DNA of 64,000 bases. Source: Umbelopsis isabellina. Taxonomy: Eukaryota; Mucoromycota; Umbelopsidomycetes; Umbelopsidales; Umbelopsidaceae. The notes under the pieces were generated by a model. That model did not search any database. It was given only the letters and a program-made list of their open reading frames with translations, and was not told where the DNA came from. The position numbers and the translations under genes were made by a program. The stretch spans positions 1,240,001 to 1,304,000 of the forward strand of contig JAEPQZ010000003.1 in assembly GCA_016758905.1 (NCBI GenBank). Direction: 5' to 3'. Shown here one piece after another: positions 49,941-60,368 of the stretch (positions are counted from its first letter, which is position 1; each line of letters starts with the position of its first letter).

Positions 49941-51754
49941 ATGAAAGCTACTGCAGCGTTTCTTAATCAAGTTCTTGAAGCCGATCATGGCGATACCCCC
50001 ATTACATTAAGAGCTTTGATCCCTGCCTTTCTAAGCGGTACCTGCATCGGCAAAGGTGGAGAAACGCATCGAGAACTCGAAAGACAATTTGGTACAAACA
50101 TCTATTTTGGTACCGAGAATGCACGGGGAACTCGATTGGCAAGTGTGGCAGGCACCATTCAGCGAGTTGCTCGAACGTGGCGGGAATGTGCGTTTCTAAT
50201 GTACCGCAAGAAAAACGCACAAAACGGAAAGGTAGGTTACAAGATACTGTGAAAATTTGGGAAGGAACTTAACACTGATTGCGCGAACTCCTCATAAAGA
50301 AAATGTCTATCGATATTTTAGTTCCATCGCTGTTGGCAGAAAAACTTAAAGAAGTGCCTGAAAATGGTGGTGATTCAGAGTTTGCTGAAATCTCCGTATT
50401 GAGTGGGATCACCATGGTATTGAAGAAAGATCTATTAGCCAATTCAACCGAACAATTATTGCAACTGTTCATCACTGGGCTGGACCTGCAAGACTTGTTG
50501 CAATTTGAGACAGCCATGCGCTTGGTCGGAAGAACTTTTCAACGTTACATTTATCTGGCCTTCTCACCAGATAATATTTATTATATACCTGGACAGGATT
50601 TCGCTTTCGATCCTAATGATGATGAATCCGAAGTAGTTGATCGCAGCGGTGATAATTGGGGCAGGCAAATCGAAAGCTCAAACTCAACTGGGGACTACGA
50701 ATTATCGGAAACAATGGCTTCTGACGAACCATCCAAAGCCGATAATTACATGGAAACATCATGGGGTCCTGTAAGGCAAATTGCCGGTGGACAGACTAGT
50801 AAAGTAGGACGGTCTTGGGACGGTATACCACTAAAGGGTAACGATGAAGAAGATGGCGGTGTTAATGACAATGGACATACCGGGTTTGCCAGCAATATAT
50901 CTGGGGAGTCACAGAGACGAGAGTACAATGGAGATGACTTTTTACCCACTACCTGGGGCCCTTTATCGGATGCTCCAAATAGGGACAACACTGTGGCTAA
51001 GCCAGTGCGAAGTCGTAGCCAACAATCCCATAACACTGATTCTGCACCATCAGTAGACAGCTACAATGCCGGAAGATCAAGCAACCAACGCCCAAAGGCA
51101 ACGCCCTGCACTTTGCGACTGTTGATTTCCAATGCGTATGCGCAAATTCTGTTTCGAAAAGACTATTCCTCACAAACTACTATCTTCCGTCAATTAAATA
51201 ATCGTTATTATGCAGACAGAATGTTTATAACGCCTATAACCAGCTCTTTAAGTACGGTACCAAGAAACCAATTTTGCTATGTGCAAAATGATGCTGGACC
51301 AGATAACTGGTCCAATAATAGCGAGGTACTTAAGTGGCCGCGGATTGTGCAATTCACTGTGGATGTGGCAAGAATCGCTGGCATTACTGGTGATATTGCC
51401 CGATTACTGCCTGGAGAAAAGGCGCATGCATCAGACTCTCTCATACGCTTGATGCTATCAGAACGTTATATCCAATGTCTGACTGCCCAAGAGGAGACCA
51501 TGAAGAATCTGCGTGAATCTTCCAATTGTCAGATATTAGTTTGCGAAGAGAACCTTGGAAACAGTGATGAACGAGTCGTGATTATTACCGGTGACCACGT
51601 CAACGTTGGCAAAGCCATCCATCAAATTTACTCGACTATCCACTCCAAAATGCGATTAGCCGACATTCATAAGCCCATTCGTTTTTATGCACCGGCAGAA
51701 GCAGGCATCAAAGGCGACTCGCAGCAGCACATGGGCCTTGACGAACGTACATAA
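49941..51754 (+). CDS. KH-domain RNA-binding protein
   Basis: Exons 49941-50231 and 50300-51754 encode 581 residues. The first KH domain (about 20-90) has a clear GKGG loop at 37-40 in GTCIGKGGETHRELE, so single-stranded RNA binding is expected. A second KH-like region follows at about 98-185 (ISVLSGITMVLKKDLL, then LQDLLQFETAMRLVGRTFQ) without a GxxG loop. The centre (about 190-370) is disordered and Ser/Asp/Asn-rich, with two TWGP/SWGP copies (TSWGPVRQ and TTWGPLSD). The C-terminal 200 residues contain another KH-like fold, from LIRLMLSERYIQCLTAQEE to VIITGDHVNVGKAIHQIYSTI. No family name is clear to me; fungal multi-KH post-transcriptional regulators are the nearest idea. Confidence 0.78.
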
Positions 51755-52894
51755 AGTGGTGCTTCTATAGATTTTTTTTCCCTCTCTCAATGTAAATATT
51801 ACTAGCAAATCATAATATATCATCAAAAAGTGTTGTCATTTATAAAATCCAATTTATCTGCCTGTGACACATCTCTATGTTCAGGCTTGGTACTTAATTA
51901 GATTTGGGAATATGCGATATGAGTGCAAGAAGTACTGATTTCATTTATATTCAAGATTTGAGAACGCAATTCATAAAAAACTGATGATACAATTGTTTCC
52001 AGAGTGCGAACATAGCGCACTAAACCTGATGGTCATAAGAATGACGCGTCTGATTTTGCCATTACAGCCATATCATAAAAACTCATGAATATTGACTCTA
52101 AAGTAATGCGTCCCGTAGCGTACTTCTATCAATGACTACAAGAAACAGCACAATTCGTTTCTGAATCAATTACAATAGTGACGACCCTTTTCCTTTTGTT
52201 ACTAATTAATACATATACTCTATCGTGTCATTGTCCCTTCTCCCCTTGTCAATGTTTTTTTTTCTTGCTCATGCTCCTAATTCAGGGAAAGTTCGTTCTG
52301 AGGAAGGAAAGGTACGGGTTTTGTATGAAAAGCATACATATGGTGAATTTTCGTTTATCCAGATCAATAAGGGGCTCTTTGAAGGGACGCGTTATTTCAG
52401 GGTTTGCTGTTTTCATGCAAAGTCAGCTCAATGATTCTTTTCTGTTATATACTTGGATTTATTACACATTCCGATAGCTTTAAAAAGTTATCTTTTGATT
52501 CTGAACCGTTATTCGTCACGACAAGACAAAGGAAGGCGGCGGTTGTGGGGGGGGGTGGCTTATACACGAGAAAATGACTAGTTTTAAAAAAAGAGAGTGA
52601 GCGTAAGTTGACGGAAACAGACAAGATCGTCATTAATAAAGAATGCTGGTCAGACGATAGCCAAAAAAAAAAAAATGAATTGGGAAAAAGTACACAAAAA
52701 TTAAGATGAGATAGTGGTATTAATAGCGGGAGGATAGTAAGTTCCTGTAACGCAGATGTAATGCGATGTAATGTTAGAGTGAGATTGGTTTGCTGCAGAC
52801 CTCACTCGGCTTGGAGGACATTTAGGGCATAAATGAATGTTTAAGGAAGGGGGTGTATCAGTATTCGTTATGGCTTTGGGAACCAACCAAAATT
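51755..52894. other. Convergent intergenic spacer
   Basis: 1.1 kb between the KH gene and the RGS gene 3' ends. Includes a G9 run at 52547-52555 and an A-run near 52662-52674. Open frames here lack domains and ATG or splice support. No RNA gene seen. Confidence 0.55.
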
Positions 52895-53806
52895 CTATGA
52901 TTTCCATATCCATGACCGACGATCAGGTGTAGTACTGACAGGCGTGGCAGGCGGTGTCAACACAGCCAACGTCGACGTTGCCATCATGAGCGTACTCTCA
53001 AGTGAAGGTTCAGAACATATGGGTTGACTGGTTTTAGAGCCAATGCCAAGAGTGCGTGATATGCGTTGAATGATTTGAAACATACGTTTGTGTCGGTGTT
53101 TGGGGTCTTCTTCCTCTTTGGACATGGTACTGGCGGTATCCAGTGAGGAGAAACTACGCAGTCGTCGTAATCGAAAGCTACTTATGCTCAGACGATTCGC
53201 TTCTCTAGCTTCTCTTTGTAATTTTTTCTTTTGTATTGCTTGTTGACGAGACACCATCTCGCTAACCCAAGGTATAAATGAGTTAACGCGCATCAACTCC
53301 ATTACTTGTTCACATGCTGGATCAAGTATGCTAGGGTGGAAGTTGCCTGATCGAAAATGATACAAGATTTCTTCTCGCATATCGCACGGCAAATTGATCT
53401 CCTGTGGAGCATCTACACATATAAATGTTGTGATGATCTCGCTCATCTTTTGTCGAAGCAGTTCAAAATACACAAGTTCCGATGATGCAAGGTACGGCAT
53501 TTCGGAATCAGTGATATGGAATGGCATTCCATTTTTAAGTCGAATCTTGCTGGGTATATCCACTGGTTTTGGTATCCAATCGTTACTCTGTAAATATCTA
53601 GGATCTTTTGGTTGGTCGAAATAGCCTAAAATACAATGTTTGTATCGCTGTATGGCTAACCAAAATGATAGATTTTCTGTACAATATGTTTGTTGCAAGA
53701 ACAACACAAAATTATGAAATGCGATCGTGGTATTATTGGATAAAATATCTTCCAGTGTGAAGGATGGCGGTGTTACTTTTGGAGGCTCGTACAACGGCAA
53801 ATGCAT
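52895..53806 (-). CDS. RGS-domain protein (5' end unresolved)
   Basis: Regulator of G-protein signalling that would speed GTP hydrolysis by G-alpha. The open part codes 303 residues from an ATG at 53806. The RGS fold starts with FTLEDILSNNTTIAFHNFVLFLQQTYCTENLSFWLAIQRYK (conserved core: FVLFLQ..ENLSFWLAI). It ends in ILDPACEQVMELM. The insert PKPVDIPSKIRLKNGMPFHI in the middle is long, as in several fungal RGS proteins. The tail is basic and Ser-rich and contains a TPPATPVSTTP phosphosite-like cluster. The frame continues upstream of 53806 and passes a strong polypyrimidine acceptor (about 53850-53880). At least one 5' exon therefore exists, but no join I tried fits a clean start. Confidence 0.8.
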   Translation of the reverse strand: MHLPLYEPPKVTPPSFTLEDILSNNTTIAFHNFVLFLQQTYCTENLSFWLAIQRYKHCILGYFDQPKDPRYLQSNDWIPKPVDIPSKIRLKNGMPFHITDSEMPYLASSELVYFELLRQKMSEIITTFICVDAPQEINLPCDMREEILYHFRSGNFHPSILDPACEQVMELMRVNSFIPWVSEMVSRQQAIQKKKLQREAREANRLSISSFRLRRLRSFSSLDTASTMSKEEEDPKHRHKRMFQIIQRISRTLGIGSKTSQPICSEPSLESTLMMATSTLAVLTPPATPVSTTPDRRSWIWKS

Positions 53807-54341
53807 CCTGTTGTAGAGTTGTGTGCCAGCGATTTGAAATGCAACTTGTAGGAAGAGGAACAAAAAAAAAAAAAAAGAAATGAAAAAAGAGGAAGGAGAG
53901 AGGGCTTTATGTTCGCCAAACTTGTTACGAGCAACTATAAACAAATTGAACTCGCTGTGGGTTGTTTGATACGCTAACTATGGCGATTTCGACTCCTTTT
54001 TTTTCGTGGTTCTCCCAGTCTCCTCTTTTGTCACACATTCTTTCCATGTGTTAGATTACCCTTTGACACGTTCTCTCCGGTATATTGAGCGGCTGATCTA
54101 CCTAGCCACACTCCACACGGGACCCAATAATAAAAAAGATGTTCATTACCAAGCCATGTTTATGAAACACCAAGTGCAGTAAAACGTTTTATTACAGTCA
54201 TTTCAAGTAATTGGCAAGCTAAATCTTCTTGGAATTTTGCAGAGTTGAGGGGGGGATTTCTTTTTTTTTTTGTGTATTATTACTATTTACAGTGGTCTTA
54301 TTTAACAGCAAGCCTCACCACGTTATTCACTATTGCAGCAT
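53807..54341. other. Upstream region of the RGS gene and spacer
   Basis: It holds the RGS polypyrimidine tract/acceptor (about 53850-53880), unresolved 5' exon(s), and the 3' end region of the Rtc3-like gene. ATG frames on the minus strand near 54050 run 41 codons but do not join the RGS frame. A G7 run sits near 54249. Confidence 0.45.
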
Positions 54342-54763
54342 TTATTCGTGACCCTTGTTGCCGCCGAGGCCGTAAGCATTGCCCTTATCAACATGGACTG
54401 ATCCCTTGACTTCACCCTCGGACAAGATCTTCTTGACGATATCATCAGAGTTGGAGGTGTTAAACGCACTCTCGAGCTCTCCCTTGGAGGGTCTCACTGC
54501 CTCGCCTGTGTTACCACCATTGGGAATATGCAATACTTCAAATGCTACAAACAGGTTTAATGAAATGATTTAATTTCAGTGAGATTAAGGTCACGACAAG
54601 GTATATCAGTGTTTAATATGGATCAAAACTTACATGCAGCGACTTCGACGAGAGGGATGGTCTTATCCTTTTGCCACTTTTCGAGAGCTTCATGGTCGGC
54701 GAAAACGAAGAATTCTTCACCATTAACCTTGTAAGTGACGCGTACAGGAGTTCCTTCGGGCAT
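54342..54763 (-). CDS. Rtc3-like small protein with SBDS N-terminal-type domain
   Basis: Exons 54763-54634 and 54544-54342 encode 110 residues. It resembles yeast Rtc3 (YHR087W), a small protein with the fold of the SBDS/Sdo1 N-terminal domain linked to RNA metabolism and stress. Visible features are VTYKVNGEEFFVFADHEAL, IPLVEVAASFEVLHIPNGG, DIVKKILSEGEVKGS and the Gly/Asn/Lys-rich end. The SBDS-type AFN motif and helix (SAFNTSNSDDIVKKIL) are recognisable. The domains II and III of full-length Sdo1 are absent, and length agrees with Rtc3 (about 111). Confidence 0.82.
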
Positions 54764-55087
54764 AGTTGTGTTTTTGTAAAAGTATCAAAGAATAAAAGAG
54801 TTGATGAAAGCACTCTCAAACATATTCACGCGCATATTTATATTAGTCTCGGATAGCTCGACAATTTCCATTCATGACTTCATGATTGCGTCAACCCTGC
54901 CCATGGAGTGTCTGCCCCCGTCAAGACCAGTCACAGCTTAAATTTAAATATCCGCTTAAGCTTTGGCACAGATCAAGTTTAATAGAAGAAATAGACTAAC
55001 AGTTACAGATTGTAAAATGGTCACTGATATATGAAGGGTATGAAGTAAGGAAAGGTTTATAGTTTGAATGATGATTATGGTATATCG
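54764..55087. other. Intergenic spacer
   Basis: Rtc3-like promoter and 3' region of the dsRBM gene; AT-rich, no gene seen. Confidence 0.45.
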
Positions 55088-57200
55088 TTAAAAGTATTGG
55101 CTCGAAACCGTCTCCAACGCGACACTAGCAGCATCTAAGAAAAATGTCATGTCAGTCGGTCGGTAAAATTTAGTTTCACAATCGTCATTGACAGCAGGCA
55201 CAGTGCGCGCGCCGACATGACCCAACTTATATGCTTTTTTTTTCTTAAACGTTCCCATACCTTCTATGACTTCAGCAAAGCTATACGTGACACCATTGCT
55301 TTGACTACCTACAGCCATGCGACTGACGAATTTACCGAGGGGCCCGCAGGAGACGCTAGCTTTGACACCACTGATAGATACAAAACCGCGTATTAGGTGA
55401 GAACGATTCGGAGTAGGGGATTAATACAAGATTAAACAAGGACTTACTCGGGTGAATAAATCTGACTGTAATGGATCACAGATTGAGTGGGGTAAACAAG
55501 TTGCATGAATTGAGAAAGTTTAGTGGTTGCAGACTTCCTGATGACTTGATCCGACAATCCAATCATGGCTTGCGAGCCAGATTCTTGCCATGGAGAGCGA
55601 TAATAAGACGATGTCAATTGCGGTTGGCCAGCAACTGCTTGAGATTGTCTAGTATTGGTAAAATTGGAAGTGGACACACGTGAGGAATCTTTAGTACGAT
55701 AAGCAGCCTGACTGGTGGAAGGTGTATAAGAAGATAAAAGTAATCTGGAGCGAGAGGATACATCTCGCTGGTACCAGCCAATGTTCTTTTGAGTTACAAC
55801 CGTGGATTGTCTCTCAAATGAAGGTAATTGAGGGCTTTTGTAGTTCGTTACAGGAGAAAGAACAGTAGTGCCAGAGTTCAACTCGGAAAGCATGGACGGA
55901 CGAGGAGTAGTAATTTCATCAAGCTCAGCTTGAGTAGGTTTATCCAGATTAAGGCAGCCGAGTACACTGGAGACGGGCCAGTCAATCTGAATGTTATCAA
56001 CTTGTAGAGCAGCAGACATACGAGCAGAGTGAGGGAAAGGGTAAAACGAAGAAGGTTGCTTTGTGAGCTGCGAATATTCGTTCTCTTTATAAGAACTTGA
56101 CAGATCGCCAGCCGTGATACTGGTGGCAGTAGTAACTGTAGTCCTCGGGCTTGTGGTCACAGAGCTCATATCGTAAGAGTCGGATCTAGAAGTGACACTT
56201 CCGGGATGAGCAGCGACAGACGAGGATACGGAAGTTCTGCGGACAACAACATCCGCCCATGAGATGGGGTCTCGTTGCATATGCGAAGGGATGGAAATTG
56301 GCTCAGCAGGAATGGTTTGGGTCGACATGGCTTGAGAAGGCATGGCTTGTATACTTTGTGTCACCATGGCATGGCTGACAGGCGCAGGTCTCGAGGACGT
56401 GCGGTGATCCATTTTTCCTAGGAGCGTCCATACAATAATACGAGACAGGTCTTGTTTAGCATCACGTTCAGAAAGATGCTGATGATGAGTCATAAAGAGA
56501 CGACCGAGAAAGACTAATTGCGCAATGTATTCGCCTTCTTTAATTTCCTTGTATTCAATGTTGAGAGGTATAGCAATTTTGTTGGCTATAAAAATAAACG
56601 CGTTGGTACCATCACGAGTAAACGTTTATTGCAAAGTGACAAAAAAGAGAATGGTCAGAGAGGGCTCATATATAGAGCTTTTATACTAACTACTTACTTT
56701 TACATATCTCGTTCAAGATATACGAGTAAGTGAATCCTCCTAGATTCTGAAGACGATCGACAAGGATTTTCGTATTGGCCCACCATGGAACTGTGAGGTT
56801 ACCCCACACACTCTCGAAATCGCATCTCGAGCGGTTCCCGGCGTTATCTTCCCCTTCGGGAGATTTAGTTTCACCCATTAGCGAGCGAATGGCCGCACGG
56901 GCAGCAGCGTGCATGGCATCGCTCTTGCTAGCAAAGTCTGAGCCAGCCTCAAAATTTTGGTCTCCAATCTGTACCTGACACTCAAAGCGAGCGTGCGGAC
57001 GGTACGGTAATTGGACAGTTTTATAAGAAAAGCGATAGGCCAGATTGCGAGCCGAGGCGTACTCGCGCAATAAGTCTGTATAACCAACAAAGATCAACAT
57101 TAGTAGATTGATACTGACAACATTTTTACAGATAAACGTGCGCCGAAGAGATGGGAAGCTGAGCCTTACCAACTGGAGTCTTTGTATCATTGAAAGGCAT
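55088..57200 (-). CDS. Protein with three dsRNA-binding-motif-like domains
   Basis: Exons 57200-57170, 57075-56698, 56585-55448, 55370-55222 and 55134-55088 give 580 residues. Domain 1 (about 10-76) has LLREYASARNLAY, FECQVQIGD and the Ala-rich helix SDAMHAAARAAIRSL. Domain 2 (about 128-192) has ILNEICKTNKIAIPLNIEY, YIAQLVFLGRLF and SERDAKQDLSRIIVWTLL, but lacks the basic KKxAK loop. Domain 3 (about 495-575) runs from MQLVYPTQSVIHYS through TYSFAEVIEGMGTFKKKKAYK to DAASVALETV, a good dsRBM end with the Lys cluster. The 300-residue centre is Ser/Thr/Gln/Pro-rich and disordered. No catalytic domain is present, so it is not Dicer, RNase III or ADAR. An RNAi or RNA-localisation partner role is conceivable but not shown. 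The last donor (GTCATG at 55221) was chosen because it completes domain 3. Confidence 0.75.
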
Positions 57201-57947
57201 GGTACTTGTGGATATGCCGTATGACGGAGTAGACGTGTAATGATTTAGTGAGAGCAACAAATTGGATAAAGGCTAGAGGGAAGAATAAACGAAAGGAAGA
57301 GTCGAATAGGAAGGATGGAAGGTACGAAACAGCCGTTGATATAGGCTTTCACGCTCAGGGACTGCTTTTTAAGAACAATGCAATTCTCAAATTGGACTCT
57401 GATATCGCAATTTGCGGTCCCCTATCAACTGATAGATCAAAATAAATGATGCAACCACATTCACAAGTCTGATGGCTTTATTCTGATGGTGAACCTTTAT
57501 AATTTTTACCAACCGGTTCTCTATTTCGGCCTAGATAGGAAGCGTTTCGCGTACTAAAGTTATACGGAGTTTAATTTTGATATGTTCAATACCCGACAGG
57601 ACATGCTTTGACCTGGTGGCAGATCCCAACTTGTGCAAACAAACTTGTGATTTCACCATCTCCGAGTGGAACAAAAGTAAGTAGCTACTATCGTTTATTA
57701 TTAAATGTAAAAAAAAAATTGGAATGACTTTGATATGGCAGCACATCAGAAAAATGACTATGCGGATATGTAATTGGATGAGCAAAAATTATAATGGCCA
57801 GTTCCTGGAGGAAAGAGATAGCCAAGATTTTGCTGGTGAAATATTGAGGATATGTAAGTGTTGCTTGGGTTGGCGCACTGCATACTCTTTTGCAACATGA
57901 TATGTGCTTGTTTTCAAGCAAGAAGAGATATTTATATACAGACAGGT
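57201..57947. other. Intergenic spacer
   Basis: AT-rich region upstream of the dsRBM gene and downstream of the doubtful ORF. No supported gene. Confidence 0.5.
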
Positions 57948-58382
57948 TTAAGAGAGACTTGAATCGCTCTTATTTGCAGTGTCTTCGAGACTCGGAAATG
58001 ATACATATGCATCCAAAAAATAAGAGTGATGCGACGGAAAGCCAGGACGAGCTGGCAAGCTTGATCTACTTGGATTAGGCTTCATATCTACAGCAGAGTC
58101 TGACCTTCGTCGTCTATGGGACGGACGGGTTACGGTTGTTGAAGATTGGCGGCGAGGAAGTAAAAAATTAAACATGGGATACGCTATATCACAGCAGACA
58201 CACCAGCAACCTTTTATATATCTAAAATATGGTTTTTGTTTGCGGTCTGGAACAAGGGCACAACATTCGAATGACTGACAGTCACGCTTTAGCATGAACC
58301 TCCTGCAAAAGAAGGACTGAACACGACAAGTCTGGCCACCTTGCCATATCACCTGATTCCCCGTGGGTCTGCACAACTTCAT
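57948..58382 (-). CDS. Doubtful Cys/Ser/Arg-rich ORF
   Basis: Uninterrupted ATG frame of 144 codons in a spacer that otherwise lacks coding sequence. The first half has several Cys (including WCVCCDIAYP) and the second half is Arg/Ser/Pro-rich (SHRRRRSDSAV). I do not recognise a domain. A possible 50-nt intron (donor GTGATA, acceptor TTTGCAG) would break the frame, so it is read as intronless. It may be a small lineage-specific gene or chance. Confidence 0.35.
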   Translation of the reverse strand: MKLCRPTGNQVIWQGGQTCRVQSFFCRRFMLKRDCQSFECCALVPDRKQKPYFRYIKGCWCVCCDIAYPMFNFLLPRRQSSTTVTRPSHRRRRSDSAVDMKPNPSRSSLPARPGFPSHHSYFLDAYVSFPSLEDTANKSDSSLS

Positions 58383-58981
58383 TTGGGGTTTTAATCATTT
58401 CCCCTTTTTAAAGTGACTTTGATCCCTGATATCAAATAATATTACCACGGCAACCGGGTTGATAAAACGATATACAAGCTAATTGTAAATAAGGGTGACG
58501 AAACCATGCTGAGGAGAAAAAATATCTCCCATTACCCACCTATCCTCTATGCCATCCTTTCAACCTTACAACGTTCAAGTTCAGTACATTGCATAGTTGA
58601 CATAGGACAAGGTACTGTGAAGAACTCTATACACCAAATTAGTGCCTTCGCAGATCACAGCCTATGCAATTACTCAACTTGTCTGGGTATCAAAATATCC
58701 TTCCAAAAATAATCAAATCTCGAAGCGACCATTGAGTAAACAGATAGACGGGAAGCTATTATTAGCTGTAATGGTTTTCTTAAACATGTTATATACGCCA
58801 CTTGTGTAGTTCACAATGTAATAGAATGTAATAGAGTGATTTGCTTTTATTGATTGGGGGCTTTCTGGGAGAATTTTTGATCGTCTAGATTTTTAACTGA
58901 AGTGATGCTTTCCGGCAAGGTCACGACAGAAGTATGTATATGGTTGGTGCGTATAAATTAACTGTCCAGGTTAGGCCGAAT
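58383..58981. other. Intergenic spacer
   Basis: AT-rich. It includes a short ATG frame of 68 codons (58506-58712, plus strand) with no domain or context. The 3' end of the uS5m gene lies at its right edge. Confidence 0.5.
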
Positions 58982-59940
58982 TTATTGGGCACCGTAGTAA
59001 GTGTGTTGAACGTCTGCAAGTTTCTTGCCTCTAAGTTGCGCAATTTCTTCAGGGAACTTTTGGTGTTGCAAAGCCTCAAAAGTTGCCTTGATAACATTCA
59101 TGGGGGTACGGGAACCCATCACTTTACCACTTAAATCGTGGATGCCGACGCAGCGACAGATTTCGTGGATATAATGATTTGATCGATTACCGAAACCTAA
59201 AAGTTTGATAAACAAATATATAAATAAATATATGTCAGTCAATACAGTGGCAAATGGACTCATTTGTTTTACCTGGTGGTCTGCTACGGAGATGAATGGT
59301 TGTGGCATGGAATTTGTGAGATACATCCATAGCGAGTGTTCGTTCGTCATATCGTTCGAAGTACCGCATGTTCTTAATTGCTCGGTTAGTTGCTTTTCGC
59401 ACAGCTCGACTAGCTTCTTCATCCTTTCCTTCACCATAACCAGCAAGGCCATTGCCATTGCCGACCACAACCAAAGCGTACATGGATGGTTGTTTTCCTT
59501 TTCCATTCATGTTAACGACACGCTTGACGACAAGAGCTTTTTTGAGTAGCCGGCTCTGCTCTAAGCGGTCGAGTGGAGTATCAATGTTATCTGTGACAGT
59601 ATTAAGAACAACTTCGGCTGGCCGATTGAATGGGAATGTCTTTGGTTGATCCAAGGTTGATGGTTTGTCCTCGGAGAAATCAAGCAAAGGATCAACCTTT
59701 GAGAGATCAGCTACGTTGTTCTCGTTTAGTTGATAGTGTCTAGGCTTCTTTTCTGAGGTCGTGGCATACGATCGAATCAAGGCACATGGCACGACATGTC
59801 GTTGAACAGCTGCTGAAAGGAAGTATTATTTAGTATGTAGGCGCATTGTAGCCACAACAGGAAATCTTCTACATACTGCTAACACTCTTGTTGCCCGTCG
59901 CTACGGATAGCTTTGAGAATGCTCGGGAAATGGACAGCAT
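58982..59940 (-). CDS. Mitochondrial ribosomal protein uS5m (MRPS5)
   Basis: Small-subunit protein of the mitochondrial ribosome. Exons 59940-59877, 59812-59273 and 59196-58982 give 272 residues. The first 40 residues are rich in Ser, Arg and Ala with few acids and form a plausible presequence. The uS5 N-terminal dsRBD-like domain shows VVKRVVNMNGKGKQPSMYAL, VVGNGNGLAGYGEGKDEEASRAV and KATNRAIKNM. The C-terminal domain has RPPGFGNRSNHYIHEICRCVGI, DLSGKVMGSRTPMNVIKATFEAL and a closing Glu/Lys-rich helix. These match the uS5 family order. Divergent from the SMARCC gene. Confidence 0.92.
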
Positions 59941-60368
59941 TTGAGTCTTGAATACTTCCTTGACCTTTTCGAGCAGTATTTAAATTTTTCTGTTTTCCAA
60001 AAAATTATCGGTTTTGACCAACACGACCACAGTCACGTGCACTCAGGAGACACAATCAATGAGCTTCGGTGAGCTTTCCCGTCAAAACAAGACATAAAAT
60101 AAGCAGATGGCCTGTAAGAAGTGAAATGTATCTATCGCTCTCTTAATATACAAAATGCATTTATTTGCGTTAACTTCGTGTATTGGAGCAGCGTTGTTCA
60201 AGGGTCAATTTCTTGACTGATTTGTGAAAATAAACCTTTGTCATACAAATTGCGTGACGTCCGCAAAAATAAGACACCTGTAAGTGAGCAAGATCGCGCT
60301 ACCTGGAACCTTTTCTAACCTCAGATTTGCGCGCACTCATCGATCGACCTTTACAGTCATCGCACAGC
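59941..60368. promoter_or_regulatory. Divergent promoter region, uS5m / SMARCC
   Basis: 428 nt between opposite start codons; contains a CACGTG box (in TCACGTGCAC) near 60034. No gene seen. Confidence 0.45.

Noticed and set aside
58506-58712. 68-codon ATG frame on the plus strand
   Set aside because: No domain, no splice or promoter support, stop-rich surroundings.
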